DNA from: a virus
Direction: 5' to 3' (one strand)
IMG/VR virus record: IMGVR_UViG_3300020122_000665
Location: 1 to 64,000 of that record
DNA: 64,000 nt
Of the stretch, positions 47,572 through 56,978 are shown in pieces. The notes under the pieces are model-generated. The model saw only the letters and a program-made list of their open reading frames with translations. It had not been told where the DNA came from and ran no database searches. The position numbers and the translations under genes are program-made. Numbering within the stretch: position 1 is the stretch's first letter; every line of letters begins with the position of its first letter.

Positions 47572-48032
47572 AGCGCACGTCGCTCAACAGGAAGACGGGG
47601 CTGCGCTCGCGCCCGAAGGAGCGGCGGCTCAGCAAAGACGCGGTCTCGGTCGGCGTCCGCTCCGACGTAGGGCCGGTCATTCCGCGCCTCGTATCGTCGG
47701 CGCGCACGACGGGCGCCGCGGCGCCGAAGACCGGAGAGATGCACTCGCCGACGCTGCGCGCGTTCGTCAAGGCGGAGGCGATGTGCCGGCTCGGCGAGGG
47801 GACGCACAAGGCGGACGAGCTCCACCACTGGCCGGCGAGCGGCCACGCGCCGGTGATCGACCTGCTGGCGTTCCCCGTCTGCCGTCGCCACCACGGCGAA
47901 TGCCACTCAGGGAACTTCAGCGCCTGGAGCGACGAGCGACAGAGCGCCGAGGTGAGTCGATTCTGGCGGTTCCTCATCACGCGGCGGCCCGACGTCGCGC
48001 GCGCCGCGCTCAAGGAGATGGCCGATGGATAG
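47568..48032 (+). CDS. HNH-type nuclease-like protein
   Basis: This 154-residue protein has a basic N-terminus (KRTSLNRKTGLRSRPKERR). Residues 86-120 show HHWPASGHAPVIDL and CRRHHGECHSGNFSAW, a His/Asn-rich HNH-like motif with a Cys pair. Such proteins serve as phage recombination or packaging nucleases. The GTG overlaps the preceding stop. Confidence 0.6.
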   Translation: MKRTSLNRKTGLRSRPKERRLSKDAVSVGVRSDVGPVIPRLVSSARTTGAAAPKTGEMHSPTLRAFVKAEAMCRLGEGTHKADELHHWPASGHAPVIDLLAFPVCRRHHGECHSGNFSAWSDERQSAEVSRFWRFLITRRPDVARAALKEMADG

Positions 48033-49101
48033 CCCCCGCAGGCATCTGGTCGTCGAAGTGCCCTCGATTCGCCAGCCCATCACGAAGTCGCCCGGGTTCG
48101 CGAAGAAGGAGCTTTCGACATGGAAGCTCGACCTGATGGCGCTCTGCGGCTTCGGCTGCAGCTACTGCTCGAGCAACACCGGGAACTACCTCCGCATCAA
48201 CCGAGAGAAGTTCGCCGACGCTACCGAGGAGCAGCTCGGCGAGCGCATCTATCCGAGCGACGAGCCCGACCTCGCGATGGTGTGGCCCGACGTGCTCGAG
48301 AAGATCGAGCGCCAGATCGCCAGCCACAAGCCGGGATGGGGCGGCGGCGAGACGCTCGTCTTCTCCATGCTCACCGACGCCTTCAGCGGTCCTCCGCTGC
48401 GCGCCGGCACGACGGAGAAGGCGCTGCGAATGCTGCTCAACGGGACCTCCTTCCGCATCCGCGTGCTCACCAAGAACAGCGTCGTCGGCACGTCGCAGAA
48501 GTGGCGGGATCTCTTCTTCGAGCACCGCGATCGCGTGGTCGTCGGCCTATCGACGGGGAGCCTCGATAGCGACTGGGCGCGGCGAGTGGAGATCGGGTGC
48601 CCTCCGCCGACCGCGAGAATCGAGGCGACGCGCCGACTGCAAGGTGCAGCAGTTCCCACCTTCGGCATGTTGTGCCCGATCTTTCCCGACGTTCTCGCCG
48701 GCGATTCGCTCGATCTCCTGATCGACGGGATTCGCCCGGAGCTCTGCGAGACGGTGTGGGCCGAGCCCTACAACGACCGCTCGAACTGGCAGAAGGTGCG
48801 CGCGGGCTACGAGTTGGGGAGCCCCGGGTTCCGGTGGTTCACCGACGTCTACGAGCACGGCGGGCGCTCCGAGTGGAGCCGCTACGCGACCGACCTCTAC
48901 CTGCGGCTGCGCGAGAAGGCGCTCGCCGAGGGGTGGATGTCGAAGCTCCGCTACCTGCTCTACGAGAACGACATCACCGTGGAGGACGCGCGGCGCTTCC
49001 CCAACCTGAGCGGGGTCCTGCTGCAGAGTCCGACCCGAAACGACGGCACGAGCTTGCATCCGATCTTCGGCGAGATGCAGAGAGCCTCGGCCGCGGGATG
49101 A
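48025..49101 (+). CDS. Radical SAM enzyme (SPL-like)
   Basis: This 358-residue protein has LCGFGCSYCSSNTGNYLR (about 40-57), the canonical CxxxCxxC [4Fe-4S] motif. GGGETLVFSMLTDAFSGPPL (about 108) and FRIRVLTKNSVV are regions typical of spore photoproduct lyase-like proteins. It is in the recombination operon next to nucleases, which suggests DNA repair or base modification; the substrate is unknown. The ATG overlaps the preceding gene by 8 nt. Confidence 0.75.
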   Translation: MDSPRRHLVVEVPSIRQPITKSPGFAKKELSTWKLDLMALCGFGCSYCSSNTGNYLRINREKFADATEEQLGERIYPSDEPDLAMVWPDVLEKIERQIASHKPGWGGGETLVFSMLTDAFSGPPLRAGTTEKALRMLLNGTSFRIRVLTKNSVVGTSQKWRDLFFEHRDRVVVGLSTGSLDSDWARRVEIGCPPPTARIEATRRLQGAAVPTFGMLCPIFPDVLAGDSLDLLIDGIRPELCETVWAEPYNDRSNWQKVRAGYELGSPGFRWFTDVYEHGGRSEWSRYATDLYLRLREKALAEGWMSKLRYLLYENDITVEDARRFPNLSGVLLQSPTRNDGTSLHPIFGEMQRASAAG

Positions 49102-49298
49102 GGATCCACTTCATCGCCGGCGGCTGGTTCCGGCACACCGACGGGACCGAGAAGGACATGGCCGAAGGATTCACGTGGTGTACGGCGCGGCTTCCCGAGC
49201 GCGGCACGAAGACGCGCAGCCTCACGACGTGCGGCAACTGCCGGCGAGCGGTCAAGGGGTGGGAGCCGATTCCACCCAAGGAGAGCACGGCACAATGA
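49098..49298 (+). CDS. Small zinc-type protein
   Basis: This 66-residue protein has CGNC (about 46-49) and a single earlier Cys. The sequence HFIAGGWFRHTDGTEKDMAE suggests a small beta domain. The ATG overlaps the radical SAM stop (ATGA). The function is unknown. Confidence 0.6.
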   Translation: MRIHFIAGGWFRHTDGTEKDMAEGFTWCTARLPERGTKTRSLTTCGNCRRAVKGWEPIPPKESTAQ

Positions 49299-49567
49299 GC
49301 GAGAAGCCCGTCCCGAATATCACAGCGACGGTGAATTGGCCGCGCGACGAGGTGCGCCACGTCCTCGCCGAGAAGAAGCCCTGCGTCCCGACGCCGGTCG
49401 TGCTCATCGTCGGCAACCGCGTGGTCTTCACCGGAAGCGCGTCGGCGATCGTCGTCGCGGAGGGAGACGCCGGCCTCGAGCTGCGCGTCACGGCCATCGA
49501 TCACGACGTGGTGCACGAGAACGCGAAGATTCGCGCCGCGACGGCGGCCGCCATGGAGAAGCGATGA
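49295..49567 (+). CDS. Hypothetical protein
   Basis: This 90-residue beta-rich protein (VLIVGNRVVFTGSASAIVVA) has a C-terminal helix. AAGGAGAG precedes the ATG, which overlaps the upstream stop. The function is unknown. Confidence 0.6.
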   Translation: MSEKPVPNITATVNWPRDEVRHVLAEKKPCVPTPVVLIVGNRVVFTGSASAIVVAEGDAGLELRVTAIDHDVVHENAKIRAATAAAMEKR

Positions 49568-49947
49568 CGACCGACGAGAGACTCGACGAGATCAACCGCA
49601 AGCTCGACCTGCTGCTGAAGGGGTCCACGTCGGCGCCGCGCGCGCCGGCGGCGGCGCCCGGCGGCGGCATGGTCTTCCCGCCCTACGGACGCAGCAAAGG
49701 CGCGCCGATCTCCGGCGCGAGCGAGCGCGACCTCACCTACTACCGCAACGGCAGCATCCGCACGCTGACGGACCCGTCGAAGTCGCGCTGGCACGACAAG
49801 GAGCGCGTGATGCTCGCCGCCATCGAGGCGGAAATGAAGAAGCAGGGGATCCCGCTGCCCGAGTCCGAAGGCGAGCCGGCGGTCGACCCGCCGCCGCCCG
49901 ATTTCGGCGACGGGCCGGGCGCGGGCGACGACGACATCCCCTTCTAG
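49564..49947 (+). CDS. Protein with an SSB-like acidic C-terminal tip
   Basis: This 127-residue protein ends GAGDDDIPF, the acidic tip that bacterial SSB uses to bind replication and repair partners. There is no OB fold. The middle (VFPPYGRSKGAPISGASERD, then DLTYYRNG and WHDKERVMLAAIEAEM) resembles a phage domain of the type YGxxKGxP...DLxYY. It could recruit SSB-binding proteins such as host primase, RecO or exonuclease I. The ATG overlaps the preceding stop. Confidence 0.65.
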   Translation: MTTDERLDEINRKLDLLLKGSTSAPRAPAAAPGGGMVFPPYGRSKGAPISGASERDLTYYRNGSIRTLTDPSKSRWHDKERVMLAAIEAEMKKQGIPLPESEGEPAVDPPPPDFGDGPGAGDDDIPF

Positions 49948-49956
49948 CCGACGCCG

Positions 49957-50832
49957 ATGATTCCCGCCGCCAACAAGTATCAGACGTTCGCCGAAGCGTT
50001 CCACGCCGTGCGCGTGTCGCGCGCGCTCTCCTTCAGGGAGATCGCCGACCAGGCCGGCGTGAGCCGCTCGGAGGTGAAGGACTGGGAGGACGGGAAGGCG
50101 CTCCCGTCGACGGTCCAGTTCAAGCGGATCGCCGGCGTGATGCGCGCGCTCATCCCTTACGCGTACCTGCTCCCGAGGGAGGCGCCGCGGCACCACCTTG
50201 CGTTCGGCGAGACCGAGCATTCGTCAGCACCGCTTGAGCTTCTCATCGATGCGGTGGAGCCCGCGGCCGCTGTCGCGGACGCCGGCCCGCCGGAGGAGAT
50301 CGTCGAGGCGGCGAAGCCGACTTCCTTCGGCGAGGCACTGCGCGCCGCGCGCATCGCCGAGGGGCTCTCGCAGTTCGAGCTCGGGGAGCTGCTCAGCGTC
50401 GCCGACCAGGCGGTGAGCAGTTGGGAGTGCGGCCACCACGCCCCGATCCTCTCCCACCTCGAGCAGCTCGACATTCTCTTTCCCGCGCTGAAGGACGGTC
50501 CGCGTCCGCCATCGCGTGATCAGGACAAACCGATTCCGGGGCCGCGCGGCGATGGCCCGGTCAATCCAGGCGGCGGGGCCGGGCGCGCCAACAGCGTCGA
50601 AGTGGCGCTCACCGCGCCGCGGCTCTCGGCGGCGCCGCCGCCGGCGAAGACGATCGCCGACCTCGGCGCCGAGTACGCCGGAGCGCTCGCCGCGCACCGC
50701 CGCGCCGACCTTGCCGTCGAGGCCGCTGAGGAACAGGTGCGCGAATCGAAGCGACTGCAGCAGGAAGCTGCCGCCGCGGCGGAGCGCGCGCGCGTCGCTC
50801 TCGATCAATTCATTCTCACGGAGGTTCGATAG
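49957..50832 (+). CDS. Regulator with two XRE-type HTH domains
   Basis: This 291-residue protein has a first HTH at about 10-58 (FREIADQAGVSRSEVKDWED) and a second at about 122-172 (LSQFELGELLSVADQAVSSW). An Ala/Pro-rich linker and a C-terminal coiled coil follow. It may bind two sites or act as a scaffold. The role is unknown. Confidence 0.65.
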   Translation: MIPAANKYQTFAEAFHAVRVSRALSFREIADQAGVSRSEVKDWEDGKALPSTVQFKRIAGVMRALIPYAYLLPREAPRHHLAFGETEHSSAPLELLIDAVEPAAAVADAGPPEEIVEAAKPTSFGEALRAARIAEGLSQFELGELLSVADQAVSSWECGHHAPILSHLEQLDILFPALKDGPRPPSRDQDKPIPGPRGDGPVNPGGGAGRANSVEVALTAPRLSAAPPPAKTIADLGAEYAGALAAHRRADLAVEAAEEQVRESKRLQQEAAAAAERARVALDQFILTEVR

Positions 50833-51012
50833 ATGACTACCGTCGACCGGGCTCGGAAGGTGGCAGCGGCCGTCGTCAACTTGCAGGAGCAGGCGAAGAA
50901 GTTCGCCGAGCCCGATGCGCGCAACCCCATCTACAGGACGGGCGACCTCGTCGAGGCGGCCGTCGCCTTCACGCAGGCGATCGTCGCCCTCGGCAAGAGC
51001 CGCGATCGATGA
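50833..51012 (+). CDS. Small helical protein
   Basis: This 59-residue protein has GGAGG just before the ATG. The ATG abuts the preceding stop. The function is unknown. Confidence 0.55.
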   Translation: MTTVDRARKVAAAVVNLQEQAKKFAEPDARNPIYRTGDLVEAAVAFTQAIVALGKSRDR

Positions 51013-51269
51013 GGGGCGAGCCGGTCACGATGAATGCGCGGGACCGCGTCGAGAAGCTGTTCGACGAGAACCACGGCGCGCTGTTCAACGGACAACGCGC
51101 CGAGGTCGAGCGCGTGATCCTCGACGCCGAGCGCGAGGCCATGGCGCAGGGAATGGATCGGGCGGCGGCGATGTTGCGTGACGCGCGCGAGCCCGGGCAC
51201 CGCTACAAGCTCGATCGAATCGCTGGCGACATTGACACCGAGGCCGCCCGCATTCGGAGCGGCAAATGA
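51009..51269 (+). CDS. Hypothetical helical protein
   Basis: This 86-residue charged helical protein has an ATG overlapping the preceding stop (ATGA). A Met at residue 8 is a second choice. The function is unknown. Confidence 0.55.
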   Translation: MRGEPVTMNARDRVEKLFDENHGALFNGQRAEVERVILDAEREAMAQGMDRAAAMLRDAREPGHRYKLDRIAGDIDTEAARIRSGK

Positions 51270-51676
51270 GCGCCACCGAGATCGAGCGCGTCGAATCGGC
51301 CATCCGGGCTGGCGTCGTGAAGGCGCGCGCCGCTGGAAGTCGGATCACGCGGGGCGTTTGGGGGATCCGATTCGACGGCAACGGCACGATCCGCCTCGAA
51401 GGAGGCTGCTGCCTCCTCGCCCCGCTCCTCGAAGGGAAGAACGTCATTGGGTTCGACGAGCCATCGGACTCCGAACTCGTGATCGACGAGGACCAGGCGA
51501 TCGACGAGGACCACGCCGCCGCGGTCGCGCTCGACATCGACGAGCCGCTCGTGTGGGCGATCGTCAACGGATTCGACCGCGAGCCAAAGACGGACCGCGA
51601 CGACTCGGACTACTACGCCCTTGGTGCCCGCCTCGGTCGCGAGTTCGTCGACGGCAAGGAGGGCGTCAATGGATAA
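51266..51676 (+). CDS. Hypothetical acidic protein
   Basis: This 136-residue protein has a beta-rich core around RFDGNGTIRLEGGCCLLAP, then an acidic stretch (DEDQAIDEDHAAAVALDIDE). The function is unknown. Confidence 0.6.
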   Translation: MSATEIERVESAIRAGVVKARAAGSRITRGVWGIRFDGNGTIRLEGGCCLLAPLLEGKNVIGFDEPSDSELVIDEDQAIDEDHAAAVALDIDEPLVWAIVNGFDREPKTDRDDSDYYALGARLGREFVDGKEGVNG

Positions 51677-52340
51677 TCCCGAGCGGTGCCCACGGTGCGA
51701 CAGGGCGGAGTGCTCCGCGTTTCTCCATTGCGGGAAGCACCACGGTCAGAGCTCGTGCGAGTGCTGCGTCGATTGCGACGCCCACGCGATCGCCGCCGAC
51801 CAGTGGCGAGCCCGTGCGCTCGTGGCGGAGGCGGGACGCGAGGAGAACAGTAGGCGAGCGTTCGCCGCCGAAACGCGCGAGATGCTGCTCCGAGAGCAGC
51901 GCGCCGAGCGACTGGCGGAATTTCAGGCGCTGCAATCCGAGCGCGACTCCGCCATCGCCTCCGCCGCCCAAGAGCGTGCCCGTGCGGCGGCGATGCGGGG
52001 GGCGCTCGGCGAACTGCTCGACGACTACAACACCGTCGCAGTCAATCCGACAAAGCATCAGCATCACGCGTCCCGGGTTCGTAATCTCCTCGCCTCTCCC
52101 GCCCCCGACCCGTACACCGTGCTGAGAAAGGCGGCGGAGGCGCTCAAGCGGCTCATCGTGCGGCCGTGCCTCGCGGGTGCGCGCTTCAGCAAGGACCACG
52201 GCAAGGTGATCTACGACGGCGTGATGTGCCTGTCGTGCTCAGGAGAGGGCGCGACCGATGAGACGATCGCCCACGGCGACGATTGCAACGATGCGCGTGC
52301 GAGGCGCGCTCTTTCCGAAATCGAAAAGGTGATGCCGTGA
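51669..52340 (+). CDS. Zinc-site and coiled-coil protein
   Basis: This 223-residue protein has a Cys-rich N-terminus (CPRCDRAEC, CECCVDC) followed by a helical segment (MLLREQRAERLAEFQALQSE) and a small C-terminal Cys-pair region (CLSCSG). The ATG at 51669 overlaps the previous gene by 8 nt. The function is unknown. Confidence 0.6.
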   Translation: MDNPERCPRCDRAECSAFLHCGKHHGQSSCECCVDCDAHAIAADQWRARALVAEAGREENSRRAFAAETREMLLREQRAERLAEFQALQSERDSAIASAAQERARAAAMRGALGELLDDYNTVAVNPTKHQHHASRVRNLLASPAPDPYTVLRKAAEALKRLIVRPCLAGARFSKDHGKVIYDGVMCLSCSGEGATDETIAHGDDCNDARARRALSEIEKVMP

Positions 52341-52567
52341 CGCGCGGTCTGCTAACCGACCGGGAGATCATCGACGCTCTCGCGCGCGTCCACTGGCGGA
52401 ACGGCGCTTACGAGGAGCGTCGGGAATCGATCGTCGACCTGACGCGCCGCGCCGTGGCCGGTGAAATGACCAAGTTCGAGGTCGACTCGCTCGACCTGCA
52501 CCGTCTCCGCGATGCGGCGGCGCAACTCGGGGTGCAGGTTCACCCGCTGAAGCCGGAGGGGCGCTGA
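52337..52567 (+). CDS. Hypothetical small protein
   Basis: This 76-residue helical protein has a GTG overlapping the preceding stop and a stop overlapping the next ATG (TGATG). The function is unknown. Confidence 0.55.
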   Translation: MTRGLLTDREIIDALARVHWRNGAYEERRESIVDLTRRAVAGEMTKFEVDSLDLHRLRDAAAQLGVQVHPLKPEGR

Positions 52568-53328
52568 TGGGGGTCTTCTTCGACAAACGCGCCGCCGATG
52601 CGCTCGCCGACGAGGTGGCAGTTCTGGTGCGAGTCGGCACCATCGACGCGCGCAGCCCCGCCGGCGACGCGCTTCTCGACTACCGCAACGACGAGGCTCC
52701 TTTCACGGAGCGGTCCGAGCGCATTGCCGAGCTGACGGAGCGCGCGTCCATGCTCGAATCGTCGCTCGGCGCGGTGCGCGCGAGCCTCGATAGCACGCTC
52801 ACCGACCTTCAATCGTTGCAGAGGGAGCGCGACTACTGGAAGGAGCGCTGCGACGACCATGCAGCCAACCGCAACCGGGACCTCGCAGCCTACGCGGTGA
52901 CGTTGAAGGAGCGCGACGAGGACCGCGCCGCCAGGAAGCGGGCCGAGGCGGCGTGCGCGGCGAAAGACGAGGCGATGGTTGCCGCCGTCGAGTACGTCGA
53001 CGCCGCGCGCGTCCATCTGGAGACTCCACGATACAAGCCCACCGATGGGATGGCGCTCGTGCGGTTGGTGGAGATTCGTGGGCAACGAGCATGGGACTCC
53101 AAGTGCCGATGGCTGAAACTGCGCAATTCCGCCTTCGCCATCGACTGCGGCAAAGCGATCGCCGACGAACTTGCGGCGCTGCGGGAGGTGGAGCAGGCCG
53201 CCGGTTCCTACCTCAATACCGTCGGCGCCGATGGAATGACGGAAGCGGACAATCAGGAGCGCGCTCGCCGCCTGTCGGCGCTCAATCGCGCCCTCGCCGC
53301 CGCCGAGAAGGTGCGCCGTGGCTCGTAG
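52567..53328 (+). CDS. Coiled-coil protein
   Basis: This 253-residue protein has a long heptad region at about 50-125. A C-terminal helical domain (AREVEQAAGSYLN-type) follows. The function is unknown. Confidence 0.6.
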   Translation: MGVFFDKRAADALADEVAVLVRVGTIDARSPAGDALLDYRNDEAPFTERSERIAELTERASMLESSLGAVRASLDSTLTDLQSLQRERDYWKERCDDHAANRNRDLAAYAVTLKERDEDRAARKRAEAACAAKDEAMVAAVEYVDAARVHLETPRYKPTDGMALVRLVEIRGQRAWDSKCRWLKLRNSAFAIDCGKAIADELAALREVEQAAGSYLNTVGADGMTEADNQERARRLSALNRALAAAEKVRRGS

Positions 53329-53500
53329 CCGGCTCGCATCCCCACCGGCTCACTCGGAGCTCCTCGCGCTCTACAAGCAGGTTCGCTCCTACTGCCTCCG
53401 CGAGCGTCGCGAGGTGAGGTGCGATTCTCCGAAGATGGTGAAGGACTGGCGGGCGATCTGCGTGGCAGTAGGGGCGGAGAAAGCGACGGCGGGCCGATGA
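53318..53500 (+). CDS. Hypothetical basic protein
   Basis: This 60-residue protein starts with GTG inside the end of the preceding gene. It has Cys/Arg and a helical end. The function is unknown. Confidence 0.5.
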   Translation: MARSRLASPPAHSELLALYKQVRSYCLRERREVRCDSPKMVKDWRAICVAVGAEKATAGR

Positions 53501-54167
53501 CCGAGCACCCGATCCTCTTCAGCGGCGCGATGGTGCGCGCGCTGCTCGACGGCACCAAGACGCAGACGCGGAGGCTCGTCGATCATAAAGGCCTCACCAG
53601 GCCGGATAGCATCGCGCACATCGACGGCGCTCTCTGGTCCGCTCAACGATCGACGCAGGGGCCGGAGTTGATTCGTTGCCGATACGGCGTCGCCGGCGAT
53701 CGGCTGTGGGTCAAGGAGACGTGGGCGGCCGGAGCGTGCGCCGACGGGCTCTCGCCTTCGCAGCTCGATCCGCACTTCTGGAAGAACTACAACGGCGGCC
53801 TCTGGTATCCCGCCGACGATGCGAAGCCGCTTCACCCGGTGACGCCGCGCGGGAAGACGCGCGTCTCGATTCACATGGTCCGGTGGGCCTCGCGCATCAG
53901 CCTCGACGTGGAGAGCATCCGCATCGAGCAGCTCGAGGACATCACCGAGGAGGACGCGCGCGCCGAGGGCGTGAAGCTGACGCCGTGCGCGCACCCGGAT
54001 TGCGGCCACGGCGACGGGCGCTGCGCCGCCGACAGCTACCGCGGCGCCTACGCGCTGCTCTGGAACCAGATCAACGGCGAGCGCGCAACGTGGGGGAGCC
54101 GCCCGTGGGTGTGGGTGATCTCCTTCCCGTCGCCGGGCGTTCCGAAATCAGCATGGAGGGGGAGCCG

Positions 54168-54171
<4 letters not shown>
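53497..54171 (+). CDS. ASCH/PUA-like phage protein
   Basis: This 224-residue protein starts MTEHPILFSGAMVRALLDG and continues TKTQTRRLV, the start pattern of phage proteins with an ASCH-type domain (bind RNA or nucleotides). GDRLWVKETWAAG is the next family block. A Cys/His insert (CAHPDCGHGDGRC) follows. The ATG overlaps the preceding stop. It is the direct neighbour of rtcB, which fits an RNA-related role. Confidence 0.7.
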
Positions 54172-55370
<1,199 letters not shown>

Positions 55371-55375
55371 CGGCG

Positions 55376-55831
55376 ATGACGTTCCGCCAGTGGTTGGGCA
55401 AGGTGGGGCAGCCGGGGGCGATGAAGTCCTTCGCCCTCGAGTGGATCTTCGATCGAAGCCGGCCGCGCGCGGTGAAGTCTCTCTCCGAGATCGTCGACCA
55501 CCTCACCGCGCGCGGGGCCAGCGAGGCGATCATCGCCGGCGCGCGCCAGGCGTGGGCAGCATGGGCAGACGACTGCGCCGCCACCGACGGCTTGATCATC
55601 TGCGACGAACTGGTCGGCCCATCGATGGGGCTGCGGATGCGCGCCATCGGTGAGCACGACCTCGCCTTCCTGACCGTGCCCGGCGGCGCGTCGGCCTGGT
55701 CTCCGTGTCGCCGTCCCAATCTGACGCCGCCGGCGCCGCGCGTGCCGCGGTTCGGCATCGTCGACGAGGCGCGCGCTCACGCCGCGATCGCCGCGTCGAT
55801 GGTCGCGCGTCGGGTGAGGCGAGCGCGGTAG
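55376..55831 (+). CDS. Hypothetical protein
   Basis: This 151-residue protein is helical, with an Arg-rich C-terminus (MVARRVRRAR). The ATG is 5 nt after the RtcB stop, with weak ribosome-site support. The function is unknown. Confidence 0.6.
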   Translation: MTFRQWLGKVGQPGAMKSFALEWIFDRSRPRAVKSLSEIVDHLTARGASEAIIAGARQAWAAWADDCAATDGLIICDELVGPSMGLRMRAIGEHDLAFLTVPGGASAWSPCRRPNLTPPAPRVPRFGIVDEARAHAAIAASMVARRVRRAR

Positions 55832-56041
55832 ATGGGCTGGTCGAAACACGGCGATCCGATGCCGTCGCTGCGCGCCGCTCCGAAAGGGCCAGAGCATCAC
55901 AGCGTCGTCGAGGCGCGCGAGATGGTGGTCGATCGCGCGCGCGGCCTTCTCAGCGCGCTCGATGCCGGGGGATTCTGCCTCTCCGAAGGCGAGGCGCTGC
56001 GCGACGCGCTCGCGATGTACGACCAGAAAAGGACTCCGTGA
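55832..56041 (+). CDS. Hypothetical small protein
   Basis: This 69-residue protein has an ATG that abuts the preceding stop. It is helical with a Cys. The function is unknown. Confidence 0.55.
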   Translation: MGWSKHGDPMPSLRAAPKGPEHHSVVEAREMVVDRARGLLSALDAGGFCLSEGEALRDALAMYDQKRTP

Positions 56042-56352
56042 GCGTCTACCTCGACCCGATGATCGATTGGGGGAAGTGCATCGGCCGCGCCGGACCGGCG
56101 TGGTGCCACATGATGGCGGACACCATCGACGAACTGCACGCGATGGCCGATCGAATCGGGATGAAGCGCCGCTGGTTTCAGAACCACGCGAGCATGGCGC
56201 ACTACGACCTCGGAACGCACGGAATGCGGGCGCGCGCCGTCGCTGCAGGAGCGATCGAGTGCGACCGGAACACCTTCGTCGGGCACATGCGACGACTTCG
56301 CACGGCCCCGCAGAGGAGAACCTTATGGGAGACTTCAACGACCAGCACATAG
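56038..56352 (+). CDS. DUF4031-type protein
   Basis: The sequence of this 104-residue protein, with WCHMMADTIDELHAMADRIG, RRWFQNHASMAHYDL and RARAVAAGAIEC, fits the DUF4031 pattern (W-x-HL-x-AD...ELH-x-FA...HYDLT...R-x-x-A). It may be a small nucleic-acid binder. The GTG overlaps the preceding stop. Confidence 0.7.
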   Translation: MSVYLDPMIDWGKCIGRAGPAWCHMMADTIDELHAMADRIGMKRRWFQNHASMAHYDLGTHGMRARAVAAGAIECDRNTFVGHMRRLRTAPQRRTLWETSTTST

Positions 56353-56630
56353 AGGCGCTCCGTCGCGGCGAGACGGTGAAACTGCGGCCGCACGGCAACT
56401 CGATGACGCCGAAGATCAAGAGCGGGCAGCTCTGCACGATCGCGCCCGTGCGCGCCGATGAGATCTCCGTCGGAGACGCTGTGCTCGTGAAGGTCCACGG
56501 CAACCGCTACCTGCACCTCGTGAAGGCGATCCAGGGCCAGCGGGTGCAGATCGGAAACAACCACGGCCGAATCAACGGATGGACGACGCTCGATCACGTC
56601 TATGGGCGGCTGGTGAGCGTCGAGCCGTAG
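56325..56630 (+). CDS. S24/S26-like protease domain protein
   Basis: This 101-residue protein begins with an acidic stretch, then LRPHGNSMTPKIKSGQLC (GxSM serine motif of LexA/signal-peptidase-like proteases, Ser about 28) and VGDAVLVKVHGN-type later sequence (Lys candidate). It is short and lacks a DNA-binding domain, so it may process or regulate a repressor. It is placed before the excisionase/integrase genes. Confidence 0.65.
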   Translation: MGDFNDQHIEALRRGETVKLRPHGNSMTPKIKSGQLCTIAPVRADEISVGDAVLVKVHGNRYLHLVKAIQGQRVQIGNNHGRINGWTTLDHVYGRLVSVEP

Positions 56631-56978
56631 ATGGGCCTCCCCTGCTACCTCGACGCGCACGAGGTCGCCGAGCGGCTCAAGGTGAGCTACTCGTCGGCGC
56701 GGCGCGTGATGCAGCGGGTTGGCGAGGTGCGCGTTGGTTCGCTTGCGCGGGTATGTGAGGATGACCTAGTCTCCTATCTCGCTTCATGCCGCGCCCCCGC
56801 AAAGGCCCACACATTTATCGCCGCAGCGACGGGCGCCCAGGCTGGTACGCCTACGTCGACCGCGACGACAAGAGCCACGCCCTGGACACCGAAGACGAGA
56901 CGGAAGCAGCCCGCCGCCTCGCCGACCTTCTTCAGCGCCGAGGAGTTCGCGCAACGGGCGCGCGCGCGACGCCGCTGA
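56631..56978 (+). CDS. xis: Excisionase-like HTH protein
   Basis: The first 55 residues of this 115-residue protein (LDAHEVAERLKVSYSSARRV, then GEVRVGSLARVCEDDLVSYL) match HTH_17/excisionase-type DNA-binding domains. The rest is Ala/Thr-rich and overlaps the integrase start by 193 nt in another frame, so the C-terminal half may not be conserved. It probably directs excision with the integrase. Confidence 0.65.
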   Translation: MGLPCYLDAHEVAERLKVSYSSARRVMQRVGEVRVGSLARVCEDDLVSYLASCRAPAKAHTFIAAATGAQAGTPTSTATTRATPWTPKTRRKQPAASPTFFSAEEFAQRARARRR

